Numbered from the stretch's first letter, positions 11,824 through 22,712 are shown. The stretch is 64,000 nucleotides of DNA from Forficula auricularia (GCA_024734495.1 JALMQS010000089.1:2615445-2679444), one strand, 5' to 3'. Numbers and translations: made by a program. The notes: generated from the sequence alone by a model not told the origin.

Positions 11824-11835
<12 letters not shown>

Positions 11836-11855
<20 letters not shown>

Positions 11856-12176
11856 GGCTTTCGGCCTTTCTAGCCATAAGCCTAATTACGATACTAGTTA
11901 TATATTTTTTTTAAAATTTGTCTCTACCCCCGAGGGTCAGATTTCAGCTGGATGCCTCGAGTCGGATTCGAACCCGGGTCCCCGTATGGAAATAAATAGA
12001 TTTTCGAAATATGTTTTTTATATATTTTTTGAAAATATATTAAAAATATAAAATTTTGTGTTAAATTTATGTAAAGTTTATGTTTTCTATATATTCTTAA
12101 AATATAATTATTTTTGTCTCTCTAGTCCCTGGTTAGCTCGCTGTCACGCCTACCGCCTAGCCTATCTGACCTCCCC
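11836..12176 (-). mobile_element. tRNA-derived SINE, reverse orientation, 9-bp TSD
   Basis: Flanked by perfect TATTATATT at 11827-11835 and 12177-12185. The plus-strand left edge is a poly-T run, that is a 3' poly-A tail on the minus strand. On the minus strand a box A-like TAGGCTAGGCGGTAG lies near the 5' end and a consensus box B GGTTCGAATCC at about 11965-11975, separated by an AT-rich spacer of roughly 150 bp. The other Helitron-like copy lacks this insert, confirming its borders. Confidence 0.8.
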
Positions 12177-12465
12177 TATTATATTAAAATCATGAATTTT
12201 TTGTTTGTTTTTAATTAACAGGTGTCTAAATCATAACATTACAGGTGTGTTTACAAATAAAGTGGTTGAAATAGCTTTTTTTATATAACTTGGAAACAAA
12301 TCTTATTTAATTTTATGTTTTTATTTCTACGATTATTTTTTTTACTTTATTTATTATTATTTTCCTATTTATTTTTTATAATGTTTATCAATATGAATGA
12401 ATGTGGACAAATTGGTGTACGAGTAAACAAATATACACATAATATGTAGACCATTAGAAAGCTAG

Positions 12466-12640
12466 AAATGCGGGGTGGGGTGGATGTGGGAGGTGCAGGA
12501 GGTGGGGTGCAGTTGTGGGGGATCCGGGTGTGGGAGGCGCGGTTGGGGTGGGGTGGGGCGGAGTGGGGGTGCAGTGGTGGGGGCGAGGTGTGTGGTTTTG
12601 GGAGGGGGGAGGCTCAGGGGTTTCCGTGCATCGCTCGGTG
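12466..12640. repeat. G-rich low-complexity block
   Basis: Many runs of 3-8 G on the plus strand (GGGGTGGGGTGG and similar). It follows the string 'gctagaaatgc' that ends module M elsewhere. The same block, reversed, is at 25085-25245. Potential G-quadruplex former. The open frames through it are compositional artefacts. Confidence 0.7.
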
Positions 12641-12806
12641 GCTCCAGATACTGTTATTTAGATGGGAAACTTACATCGCTGTGGGACAAAGGCTAAAATT
12701 GAGATAGAGGCTTGAAACTTAAGGGATATTTTTTTATTCATTTCGAACCATATTTTAGCGTAAAAAAATAATACTCAAAATAAGGATCACCCTAGTGCTT
12801 ATATTT

Positions 12807-12905
12807 GAGAACGATAGCAGAATGAGTCGATCGAAACGTCATAGTTTTATTAAATTATTTATTCGTGTTCAATAATTAATTATGTGTAATTTTAACAAAA
12901 TTTCA
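12807..12905 (+). repeat. Ribozyme-like terminal repeat, family d, right arm
   Basis: Reads AGAACGATAG, CAGAATGAG, TCGATCGA, AACGTC, then ATAGTTTTATT. Inverted partner of 10900-10996. The flanks AACGAT and ATAGTT could form helix I with one mismatch. The conserved CTGATGA is replaced by CAGAATGA. The two arms enclose the whole foldback. Confidence 0.55.
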
Positions 12906-12909
12906 ATTG

Positions 12910-13712
12910 TAAGTACTATTTTAATTTTACCCAAAAATGAATCTTGTCTAGGAGAATAAATAATAATACACTTTGTATATACTTCTATACTATTTTAAGA
13001 CACCCTCTTAATTTATCCATTTCTAGATTTATTTTTCTTTTCTAATTTATATTTTCTTCTTTCATATACAATATTTGAAATGTATTTTTGAATCGTAAAG
13101 ATTTTCATACTCGAAATTTTGTAAAAATAAATAGACCCAGGTTATGATTTTCTGAATGATACACCGAGAGTTGATGATTTGATACAATATTTCTATCAGT
13201 GAATTAACAAGGAGTAAATATTATCAACTGGAATTCCATCGAATACACAGTACAACCCTACCCGGTTACAATTACCCGTGGGGTAATCCCCTCTGGGCTT
13301 ATGTATATTGCTTTTAATTCTATTTTAAGAAGCTAAACAAATATACATGAATCGTTTTTTTTGGCCTAAAACGAGAGATAGACAACACCCACCCACACAC
13401 ACATACACCTACAAGGAAGAGATTGGAATTTTAATTGTAGATTAATGAACAGAACAGACCCGTCACGTGACAGGAGAGAGTAGCGTAGCTAAATATAGAA
13501 ATTGATCAATTATTTTTCATTCAGTTAATTCGGGTATTAATAGACAAGCGATTAATAAATAGATTGCAGCACAATGGACTGGAGATAAGAGGATAAATAA
13601 ATGATGCTGTGTGTGGGGGGGGGGGGCATCACCGAAACAATTCTAAAAACACCAAGTCTCTTAATACAACTCAAAATAATGAAAAATTGATAAAAAATAA
13701 ATAAAAAAGTAA
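12910..13712. other. Mostly unique DNA, no exon found
   Basis: From about 13130 to 13620 the sequence is not repeated in this window and is less AT-biased, with CACGTGAC at about 13465 and a poly-G run at 13614-13626. No splice-flanked open frame. Possibly conserved intronic sequence. Confidence 0.4.
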
Positions 13713-14285
13713 AAATTTTCAAAAAATTTGAATTTTTGGAGGGATTTTAAAATAAAATGGTGGAAAAAAGTGAAACTTGTGTAGGACTTGGTATAGTGTT
13801 CATGTATATGTTGCAGTAAAAACACATTTTTAGTAAGAATGGGTTCTTTTACTAGTTAAAACGCGATTCACTGAATACCTTTGTGGCAACTAGAATTTAC
13901 TGATGTTGGTTTTGAGTTTGTTCGAAAGGTCTAGAAACTTCATTTTTGACCTTACGCCTCATTTCAAGTGGTTATTTTCAAAAATTTTTAAACGAAAATG
14001 TCAAAAATTGCATCCTCTACAACTTTGCATCTAATGAGGATGTAATTTTTAACATTTTTGTTTAGAAAATGAGGCGGAATGTCGAAAATGAAGATTCTAA
14101 ATCTTTGATCCAAACTCAACCAACATCAGTAAATTCCACAAAGTTATTCAGTAAAACGCGTTTTAACTAGTAAAATTTTCTGTTTTTACTGCAACATTTA
14201 CACAAATAGTATACCGAGTCCTACACAAGTTTCAATTTTTTCCTCCATTTTGTTTTAATATCCTTCCAAAAATTAAAATTTTCGT
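13713..14285. repeat. Long palindrome (foldback), about 570 bp
   Basis: Left arm strings (TTGTGTAGGACTTGGTATA, TGTTGCAGTAAAAAC, TTACTAGTTAAAACGCG) recur as reverse complements on the right. Arms are roughly 230-270 bp and meet near 14000-14010. No coding capacity. A transcript through it would fold into long double-stranded RNA. Confidence 0.8.
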
Positions 14286-14319
14286 CATCTACCATAACTA
14301 CTTCGCTGAAAAAATAAAC

Positions 14320-14900
14320 TGATGTGGCCATCCACATGACTTTTCCATACACCTGGCCCCTTTCTTATATTTAATATTCAATTAAAATAATTTATAATTA
14401 ACCCCTCCCCCTTAATTTTGGGCCCATTATCAATTAATAATATCTCCTTTTAATTATGAGGCTATTTTATTAGAAATAGCACATTTCTTCGATTTTTGTT
14501 TGAAAATATTTTTATTCTACCTTCCCCCCACCCCTCTCAAATTCACATAGTAGGTCATTTTCATAAAATCGTTTAGGTTTCATGTGTAAAATTTCGTCTT
14601 CCATTAAAGACTCTAAAACTTATTACATTGATAGTTCTAATTTTTTGAACCCCTCCAATTTTGGCTCCCCAAAAAATAATAACTCTCTTTTTTATTATAT
14701 GTCCATTTTATGGGATATTTTATTTTCCTCAGCTTTTTTTTTTAGTTTGAAAATCTTATTATTTTACTTTTTAAGGTCCCTCCTCCCTTAATTTTTGATC
14801 CTATTTCAACCAAAATCTAATTAGCTCTTAATCTCAATGTACTATAACTGCATGTTAAATTTTGTTTTGATATTTACCAGTATTTTTGCAATTATTATTA
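14320..14900 (+). repeat. R1 dispersed repeat
   Basis: Begins with the R1 5' signature 'gatgtggccatccacatgac' and continues to 'tttgatatttaccag'. The 3' part is missing. Confidence 0.75.
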
Positions 14901-15250
14901 TCTTATTTTTCTTTTAATATTAATTGCATAAGAATTTGATAGTCATTATCAATATCGGAAAGAAAATATGTTTTCATCAGAGTAGAGATAATTCTCTATA
15001 AGAGCTTTTTTACTTGAAATATAAAATTATCGATTTCAGGGAATTTGAACCGATCGCTGTTTACAATCACACACACACACAGATACACGCATTTTGTTAA
15101 TTTCTTCCAAATTATCAAATTATTTATTCATTTTATTAGAATCTTAAATTTTTAACTGATTTAATAAAAAAATCCTAATAAAAAAGAAATGTTAAATCTT
15201 TATATATACGCAATATTCTTTAGAAATTCTTTATCTATATTATATATATA
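14900..15250. other. AT-rich DNA, nothing recognised
   Basis: Contains a short (CA)n run at 15068-15080 and an (AT)n run near 15237-15255. No gene. Confidence 0.5.
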
Positions 15251-15254
15251 TATA

Positions 15255-15690
15255 TAAAATTAAGGTTTTGTCTGTACATTGCTCCAAATCACGCCAAATT
15301 TTGGTTGTACACGTTTCAAACAAACTTATGAACGAAAACACTCTCAACAAAATTTCTGTATGTATGTCTGTATGTTTCCGTGGTTACCGCGAAAAGTTGC
15401 TCACGATTCACGTCAAAACGGCTAAAGGGATTATTATGAAATTTCATATTTACATCAGATGTCTTCTAACTTACGTTTATAGCTATATAATGTTTTGATA
15501 TTTTGACCCCAAAAGGGGGTTTGGAGGGGGGAGGGGCGCACGAATGAAAATTATCAAATAACTCTTAAACTATTAACTCTACGGCAAATTATACTATAAT
15601 GAGCAAAGGGGATGTGATTTCTGACAACTTTTGTTTAAAAAAATTCCCCCAAAAACCACCCAAAAAGGGGGAGGGTGAAAAATATGTAAA
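15255..15690 (+). repeat. Unclassified repeat, possibly Helitron-like
   Basis: Begins after an (AT)n run with AAAATTAAGGTTTTGTCTGT, a start form frequent in insect non-autonomous elements. The open frame here has no recognisable domain. It leads directly into module M and the G-rich block. Confidence 0.3.
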
Positions 15691-15890
15691 TTCTTGCCCT
15701 TGGAGCTAACTCAACCAAATTTTGTATACATAATCTGTGGGCCTCTAGAGAGCTAGAAATGCAAAAACTAACCACCTAAAATGGGGGGGAGGGTCAAAAA
15801 ATGAAAATTCTTGCTCTTGGTCCAAACTCAACCAAATTTTGTATACATAATCTGTGGGTCACTAGAAGGCTAGAAATGCAAAAACTGGGT
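15690..15890 (+). repeat. Module M, two tandem copies
   Basis: Each copy reads AACTCAACCAAATTTTGTAT, then ATAATCTGTGGG, then CTAGAAATGCAAAAACT. The module of roughly 90-115 bp recurs inside R1 (28.6, 30.7, 45.8, 49.9, 63.7 kb) and inside R4 (42.4, 51.0 kb). Confidence 0.75.
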
Positions 15891-16290
15891 GCGGGGGTGG
15901 AGTGGGGAGGGGGGTTAGGGCATGGGGTGCGCGGGGTGGAATGGGGTGGAGTAAGGGAGTAAGGCGGAGTAGGGGGTACAGGGGGTAGAGCAGGAGGTCC
16001 AGGGTGCGTAGTTTGGGGTGGGGTCCAGGGGGCTAGGCGGAGGTGGAGGGCACGGTGGATGCAGGGTTGGTGGAGTGGAGGGTTCAGGTGAGGGTCCAGT
16101 GGCGTAGTGGGGTGGTACGGGGGTGGGGGTCCGATGTGGTGGGTTCAGGATGGAGTGATGGGGTGGTGGTGTGAGGGCGGGGATTGGGCACGGGTGCATG
16201 GTGCGGGGGTGCTGGATGGGTTTCGGGGGGGGAGTGTAATGTGAGGGTGGGGGACCAGGGTGTGTGTCTCCTGGCTAGCAAGAGGGCTGC
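15890..16290 (+). repeat. 400-bp G-rich minisatellite-like block
   Basis: Nearly pure G/T/A on the plus strand with dozens of G3+ runs. It ends less than 90 bp upstream of exon B's acceptor. Open reading frames on its minus strand are low-complexity proline/histidine artefacts. Confidence 0.75.
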
Positions 16291-16372
16291 CGAAGGCGGG
16301 CCTTGCACCTAGTCTTAAATAATACAGATTCAAATCTATTTATTAATTGTTTTTTTTCTTCTTTTTTTCTAG

Positions 16373-16457
16373 TAAAGTGTGTTGACTCTAGTGCTGGATT
16401 TATTTATCCCTACGTCGCCCAATACGAGCAAGAAGGCTCCTTAATTCGACCCACGAG
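16373..16457 (+). CDS. Candidate internal exon B of an unrecognised gene
   Basis: Preceded by a long T-rich tract ending TTTTTTTCTAG and followed by GAG then GTATGT. The exon is 85 nt. One frame is open: it reads (V)KCVDSSAGFIYPYVAQY and then EQEGSLIRPTR. It enters in phase 1, compatible with exon A, and leaves in phase 2. Joined directly to exon C it would read 19 codons and then TGA at 33414-33416, so B may be an alternative or stop-inducing exon, or an undetected exon lies between. No domain recognised. Confidence 0.6.
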
Positions 16458-16499
16458 GTATGTATCTAGATATTTAACATTCTAATTGAATTTTATTCT

Positions 16500-18460
16500 T
16501 TATTTGATTAGTATTTTTATTTTATAATGCGCTGAGAACGTCATTTAGCATAACTATTTATTATAGTACAAAAATATATTTAAGGTCATTTCAGATATTG
16601 AATATTCTTCGCTAATCCCAAGCCAAAATTCATTCAATGATCTACCACGATTAATTTTTAGTCACTGCACATTATAATTTTTTCATTAAAAATGACGTTT
16701 TATGTTTTTGTGACCCCAAAATTTCATTACATTACTCCAAATGAGGTCGCAACTCATAGTTTATGAAGTACTGTATTAGATCAATTTACAAATTTTCAAT
16801 AAAAATATTAATAATAATAATACAACTCAACAAAATAAAAAAATAATCTTATTTCCTGACGCTTTTGGAGTGTTGGTTTTGAAAATTGCATTGGATAGAC
16901 GGTATCAGCTGTAGTTTTTAAAATACATTTGATCAAATCTGTTGAAAATACGATTTTTGCCTATATTAAGGCGTATTAATTCAGAACAATACCAACGATA
17001 CATGAAATTAAAATATTTAGCTTTATTAATTTAAATGAAGCTTCATCGATCAATTACAATATAACTCCTATTCTTAGCTCATTGTGAATTTGATTTATAG
17101 TACAAACAAACAAACTAAAACTATATTTTTTTGAATTAGAAAAAAACATTAAAATGTAATTTAGTTTTTGTCTAATTATTATTATTAATATTATTAATCT
17201 AATTCTCATTGAGATAAATACACGTGTAATATTGGAAATCATCGTCTATTAATTTCCTGGATCAATACACCTTTAAAATAAGCAAATTTTGACCAAATAT
17301 AAATCAAATTGAAGAAAAAAGTGAAACTTTTTAAGACTTTCTATCATGCTTGCAGCTTCCTTGAATTAATTTATTTATTAAATGCTAATTCAATATACCC
17401 CTGTTAGGTTTTTCTTTAATATAGAAACGGATAAACTCTCTGTCTGTCTTTATTCAAATACCCACATTAGCTTAAGAACTAAAAGTCGTAGAAAGTTCGT
17501 TCTTGTGCTAAAATATTTGTATTACCAATGCAAAGAAGTGACTGGATTTTTGTAAAAATTGGACCAAAAATTGACTTGGTGACAGGAGTTGTTTGTTTTT
17601 TTTTTTTATCTGAACATTTTTTCTAATATTTTTCCAAAGTATTTAATCCTTTGAGGTCTTAGGGAACTATAATGAAAAAATAAACTTCCTAAAATGACCA
17701 GGATGAGAGCGCAGGTTTATGGTAAAGTCATTACGTAATGAGCCACTTGACATATTTTATTATTTATAGGTAAATTTAAAAGAATTAATAGTTATTTTTC
17801 TTTTACTAATATAGAAAAACATACTATATTTATTAAATATTAATCTATAGTTTGAAAATTTTACGTAATTTTTCAATTTTTAATCGAAATTTTTTTCTGT
17901 TTTATTTTCCATGGTGTTTCGTCCATGCCTTCTTCATGTCTTCTTCTTCTTCTCATCTCGGCTTCATTCTACTCTTCATTTGAATCTGCACATCATAGCT
18001 TCGCATTCAATATAAGTACAAAATCTTTTTTTTTTACAAGCATGGCGTTTCATTTATTATATAGGGATCAAATACTTTAAAAAATTAGGGATTTTCGCAA
18101 TAGGATAATATGTTTTTTATTTCAGTTTTTCGTACTATAACTTTTAATTTTATATTAGAGAATTTATTAATAAAAACAAAATTAATTTAACGTTTTAAAT
18201 TGAAAATTGCTTTTCATAAATTTTTCATTTTCATTTGATAAATTCGTAGTAAAAATAATTCAATTTTTTCTTTTTTCAATGCTTTTTGTAATTAAAATTT
18301 AAAATTAGTAAATTAGTAATTTTTAAGAAAAATTAAAATGACATCCTAATAAATTGTTCTATTCGAAATTTCTGTTATTTATTTTGGCCTTTTCATCAAA
18401 ATTCATCATTAATATTTTTACTTCAATAAACTTTTCTAAATTTTTGCATAGAATTCAGTC
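16500..18460. other. AT-rich intron sequence, no further exon found
   Basis: Background AT-rich sequence with TTA/AAT microsatellites (16806-16825, 17176-17196), a TTC run at 17938-17955, and scattered fragments of a dispersed sequence containing 'gtgctaaaatatttgtat' (17507). No coding signal. Confidence 0.5.
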
Positions 18461-18463
18461 TAA

Positions 18464-18780
18464 TTATTTTTTTGGTCTATATTTTTTATAAGAATTTAAA
18501 TTCAGATAGGATAGCAAATGATAGATTTCCAGCATTCCTTTCAATGGATGGATCAACTGGTCCATAGGATCAAAGGAGGATGGATCTTCAGAGGGCGGAT
18601 TTATCGTCACAAAGTAAGACACTCTCCTTAGAATTGGTAGTTTTCTGGGTCTAAGATTATCGAATGTTATTTTATTAGTCGTTAGGGCTTTCAGGTTCAT
18701 CGCCTCACCCTCCGTGGGATCCGATACAAAAAACCACTGTTCATCGCCTCGCCCTCCGTGGGATCCGCTACAAAACCACT
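18464..18780 (-). pseudogene. 78-codon orphan reading frame with 5' tandem duplication
   Basis: Minus-strand frame MNLKALTTNKITFDNLRPRK.. to a TAA at 18464-18466; it includes LRRVSYFVTINPPSEDPSSF and DPMDQLIHPLKGMLEIYHLL. Amino-acid use looks protein-like, unlike the AT-rich noise frames around it, but I recognise no family. Just upstream an approximately 42-bp segment ('ttcatcgcctc.ccctccg') is tandemly duplicated at about 18697-18780, which breaks the upstream frame. It may be a remnant of a transposon protein or a retrocopy. Confidence 0.3.
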
Positions 18781-19394
18781 ATAAATGATTGCATGATTTT
18801 AAAGAATTATGTTAAGCTCAAAAAAGAGGGGTAGAATTAGCAATAAGTGTAGGAGGGTGGGAGGAATTCGCCATGCCAGCGTAAGGATGCTAATCAGTTT
18901 TCGAGATGTTTCTAGAGACAACCGTCTCCGAGAACAGAGAGATGGCTTCTGGGTCTTCAGAATCGGCCGTTGCAATTTGGTATTCAAGGTGAATATTATA
19001 CTTAATTTTTTTTTAATTTTATTGAAAATATTGAGGTTCTCATCCGCTTGATGCAAATAAATATATATCTATATAATAAAATAGTTTCGGACAGACAATA
19101 TTTAATGATTTTTTTTTAATGAAAAATGTAAGATTTCTGGAGAATTAACATAATAGAAATTATTTACTAATTTGGCCGCTATAAAATTAGTAGATGGCAG
19201 CACTTGGTGGCAACGCCTGTATTTAGACAACCAGATTAGACGAAAAATTGAATTTTTCAGGGTTTGTTTAAAGACTACAACTATCAGCCAGCTACGATCG
19301 ATATAGCTAGTAGCTAGCTTGCTATAAAAATAAAACGTATTTTTCCTATATCCAATCGGGAAATTAAGCCATACGAAATAACATTCAAATTAAA

Positions 19395-19436
19395 AAGACT
19401 GATAATGAAGGCCAAACCTTCGAAACTCTAGTCTCT
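19395..19436 (+). ncRNA. Hammerhead-like motif, family b
   Basis: AGA, CTGATAA, then TGAAGG/CCTTC helix II around CCAAA, GAAAC, a TCTA loop, GTC, TCT. Helix III would be two pairs (AC/GT) and helix I begins AGA/TCT. The core G8 is A here (CTGATAA rather than CTGATGA), which should abolish cleavage. Upstream 'tatccaatcggg' is shared with the copy near 52.0 kb. Confidence 0.5.
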
Positions 19437-19539
19437 AATGCTATGTAACGAATTGTTTTTTCGATCATTAATGTGTATATACATTTCTAAAACGTGGAGA
19501 AAAACCATTATCAACCATCATTTCTTTTCCCTACTAGCA

Positions 19540-19685
19540 AAATAGCTGTATAATTTTAGGTTATATAACTGTTATGTTTTGTTGATGTTTTATAAGCGTT
19601 ATTAATAACTGAGGAGCACTTATAAAACAGCAACAAAACATAACAGTTATATAACCTAAAATTATAAAGCTAGTCTGCTAGTTGG
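19540..19685. repeat. 146-bp palindromic MITE-like hairpin
   Basis: Arms of about 62 bp begin CTAGCAAAATAGCTGTATAA and end (reverse complement) with near-identical sequence; shared core AGGTTATATAACTGTTATG. The loop is roughly 20 nt. No coding. Confidence 0.75.
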
Positions 19686-19689
19686 GTTC

Positions 19690-20260
19690 TAACTACATAT
19701 TTATGTTTGTGTCTAGATCTAGATCATATTCTCATTAAAAAATTAGACTCACGAAAATATCTCTACCCTCGCTCAAAATAACCACCCGCGAAAATTTTCC
19801 ATTCGCTTTGTAGTTAACTTAATTTATCACTTAAGTTTATATTATAAATACTTTGCATTATAATTTCAATAAAATCATAGAAAATATAATGTTTTCTCCA
19901 ATTTTGAATCCCAAGTTGATTTCCATCTTTATTTCAGAATTCTCAATTGATTACAAAACTTTTGAGCTATAGATAAGTTTCAGTTTTCAATCTAAGACAG
20001 TTTATTGATAAAAACCTTTCCAAAATATACAGAAAGCGTAAAAAAAAGTGTTGGAAAAAGTTTTCACTTTTTCATTGAATATTTTACAATAGAATTGAAT
20101 CACCTATACACCTCCTTCCATTTTTGACATGTTATTTGATACGATGAATGGCTTTGGCAATTATTTTCTATTTATGAATTATTATTTACTATCTATTAAA
20201 ATATACTCCAATAAAACGATAAAAATGCTTCACACCTACAGGGATTTTTTAAATATATTA
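19690..20260. other. AT-rich DNA, nothing recognised
   Basis: No open frame or repeat boundary that I can support. Confidence 0.5.
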
Positions 20261-20261
20261 T

Positions 20262-20870
20262 TTTTGATTTTGCATTAAAATAATATGCTTTTAAGATGCT
20301 CACCAAAAATCAGCTCTATTCAAAAATTTAAAGAGGTCCCTCAAGATTTTTAAAAATTTCCAATATGGTACAAAATTGATTTATTTATTATTTATTTTTA
20401 AAATTTTGTGGACGATATATCATTTTATAGAGATCGCTCAAGATGTTTTTAATTTTTAAGTAGTGTACTTTCGAGGTTTTCGAGTGACTTGTAAAAATTA
20501 ATATAAAATTTTTTTCTTCTTGTTGACATCTTAACGAATAGAAATGAAGAACGAGACACGAAAACAATTATTACTACCCGAAAAATGTTAATATTTATGT
20601 CACTCTAAAACATCTAAAGTACATTATTTTAAAAATTAAAAAAATCTTCACCACTAAATTCATATATCGACTAGAAATTTTCAGAATATTTTAATTTTTA
20701 ACGTAGGCAATAAGAACATGAGGAGAAAAAAAATTCAATTTCCTCCCGCTTTAGAAATTTTTTAAATTCTTGAGGGACCTTTTAGAATTTGTTAATCGAA
20801 CTGATTTTAGCTGAAAATTTTAAAAACATGTTAATATTTTCATGCGAGATCAAAAATAAAAAATAATCAT
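20262..20870. repeat. Long palindrome (foldback), about 600 bp
   Basis: 'gaggtccctcaagattttta' in the left arm pairs with 'ttcttgagggacctttta' in the right arm, and 'ttttgattttgcattaaaat' with the right edge. Arms are diverged, so the element is old. No coding. Confidence 0.65.
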
Positions 20871-21124
20871 TTTTTGGTCACTCTTTTTTACATGTATACA
20901 TAATTTATACTCTAGTTTTTATCAGGGTATGAAGAGAAACTCTTACCTTTTACCATGAGTTTCTATAAGAGTTGTATGTGCAATAATTTCAAGATTATAG
21001 AAAACATAGTTGGAGGATATCGGTGTACGGATTTAAAGAAAAATAATATTGATTTATATAATAATAACAATAATAATAAATAAATTAAATATTTAAAAAT
21101 AATAAAAATTAAATAAAAAAAAAA

Positions 21125-21375
21125 TGGTATCGTATGCGTACTAACAGACATTTTGACAATACATTTAATATCTCGAATAATATAATTTTTTCGGTGTTCA
21201 TTTATTAGGGCTTTTTTATAGACCGAAACGCCATGGTTTTGTTCAATTTTTCAATCATAATAATTTCAGCCGTTTTTGAGATATTTCGAAAAAACGAAGC
21301 AAAGTAACAAACAATTTTTTCATGCACGATTACAATACTTGACCATATCCTGTATGGTAAAGTACAAAATCAGCT
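21125..21375 (+). repeat. R1 dispersed repeat, 3' part
   Basis: Runs from 'gacattttgacaat' to 'gaccatatcctgtatggtaaa', the standard R1 3' end. Confidence 0.75.
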
Positions 21376-21379
21376 GGTG

Positions 21380-21990
21380 TAGACACTATTCGACTTTCAC
21401 ATTAGTTTCCTCCTTATTTGAAATCATTATACCAATTTTCTTCATTCAAATAACTTCAATTTGGGTTTCTCCCAAGCCGTTTTGAGAAAACTGAGAAAAA
21501 GCCAAAAAAACGAAATTATAAAACATCAACAATTTTCAAGTAAACATGTACTTTTGATCTCTTGATTTTTTCTATACTTTTAGTCTCTTTATTTTAACTT
21601 AAATCTTGGGGTATTTCTTCTAAACTTTAATCAGCTTAAGTTTCACATAGTAAAGTTAATTTTTTTCTGATTAATATATAGTTATAATTCTGTACTTTCC
21701 TAAAGATGAGCTTAGAGCTCGAAATATATATATATTGAAAAAAATTTTACATCTTTTAATTTTTTAATTTTAATGTGGAACAAGGACAAGAATCCCTAAC
21801 TCATAGTACATGAATATTACATATAATATTTATTTACTCTTATCTTGATTAATATATCAAAGAATAATTAACACATTAGTGAGAATTGTTTTTGATCGCG
21901 CTTTTTGAAAAAGATATATATCGCGAGGCTACTGCTGGTTGAAGCTATTGGAGTCTGCTGAGTCTTAAGTCTGGACCAAGAGAGAATGAA
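21380..21990. other. AT-rich DNA, no gene seen
   Basis: No supported feature. A short unique patch near 21895-21980 is less AT-rich but shows no exon. Confidence 0.45.
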
Positions 21991-21997
21991 TAAAAAA

Positions 21998-22712
21998 TTT
22001 TAAGAAAAAAATAAAAACCGACTTCAACAAATAAAATACACTAAAAGGTATAAAATATTTATTATCTTATTTAGTTACAACTAAACGACGAAATATTAAC
22101 ACGAAATTACTTTTTGAAGTCGGTGCCAAACATATACCTTTTATGAATCGCACTCGACGGATCTTACTTAGTACGTTTGGAGGATATGCTCGCTTATAGG
22201 TATAGTTTGTTTGGTACCGACTTTAAAAAGTAATTTCGTGTTAATATTTCGTCGTTTAGTTGTAACTAAATAAGATAATAATTATTTTATACCTTTTAGT
22301 GTATTTTATTTGTTGCATTTAATTTTTTGAAGTCGGTTTTTATTTTTTTCTTAAAATTTTTTATTTTTCTCTTTTTAGTGATGTTATTAATAGTGATCAT
22401 ATCATCAGAACTTAACCAAATTAATATGACACCATCCCTAAGACACCCCCTTTCGGATAAAAAAAGAACCATCGAAATCGGTTCATAAACAAAGAGGTTA
22501 GGTCTAAACAAACCTAATAAAAAAGGTCTAATACCTATGAAAAAAATCGAAAAAAATGGGACCAATCGGAAGCTAGACTGGACCCAATGCAAAAAAATTT
22601 TCAAAATCGGTTGACAATTGGCGGAGATATGAGGTAACATAGGCACAAAAAAAAAAAAAAAAAAAAAAAATTCAGTCGAATAGAGAACCTCCTCCTTTTT
22701 TGAAGTCGGTTA
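21998..22712 (+). mobile_element. 'GAAGTCGG' inverted-repeat element, copy 1
   Basis: Contains AAACCGACTTCAA at 22016 and again at the right end (TTTTTTGAAGTCGGTTAAAA), plus a nested palindrome built on AACTAAACGACGAAATATTA (22081-22270). A reverse copy lies at 52113-52786. The sequence string 'ggaggttctctattcga' is one I know from widespread insect repeats, but I cannot assign a class. Reading frames in it are not coding. Confidence 0.7.

Larger units (their letters stand above)
11507..12653 (+). mobile_element. Helitron-like element nested in the foldback
   Basis: The left end TCTACTCTTATTAGACGAGC follows an A, as Helitron 5' ends do. The right end is ..CGGTGGCTCCAGATACTG. A reverse copy at 25071-26147 shares both ends. 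A clean CTRR 3' terminus was not seen, so the class is uncertain. Comparison with the uninterrupted foldback at 60 kb gives the insertion point within TTATTTAGATG. Confidence 0.55.
11011..12793. mobile_element. R2 foldback element, interrupted copy
   Basis: Left arm begins GGGTGGTCCTTATTTTGGG; right arm ends CTCAAAATAAGGATCACCC. Interior palindrome includes GGCCGGAATAAAAAATTGAT in both orientations. A second, uninterrupted copy is at 60086-60722, which shows that about 1.1 kb (11507-12653) was inserted later. No coding content. Confidence 0.8.

Noticed and set aside
12468..12707. Glycine-rich open reading frame across the G-rich block
   Set aside because: Composition comes entirely from G runs, and the reverse copy at 25 kb has different frames. 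No codon structure.
15915..16333. Proline/histidine-rich reading frames on the minus strand
   Set aside because: They are the complement of the G-rich minisatellite; three overlapping frames are open at once, typical of low complexity rather than coding.
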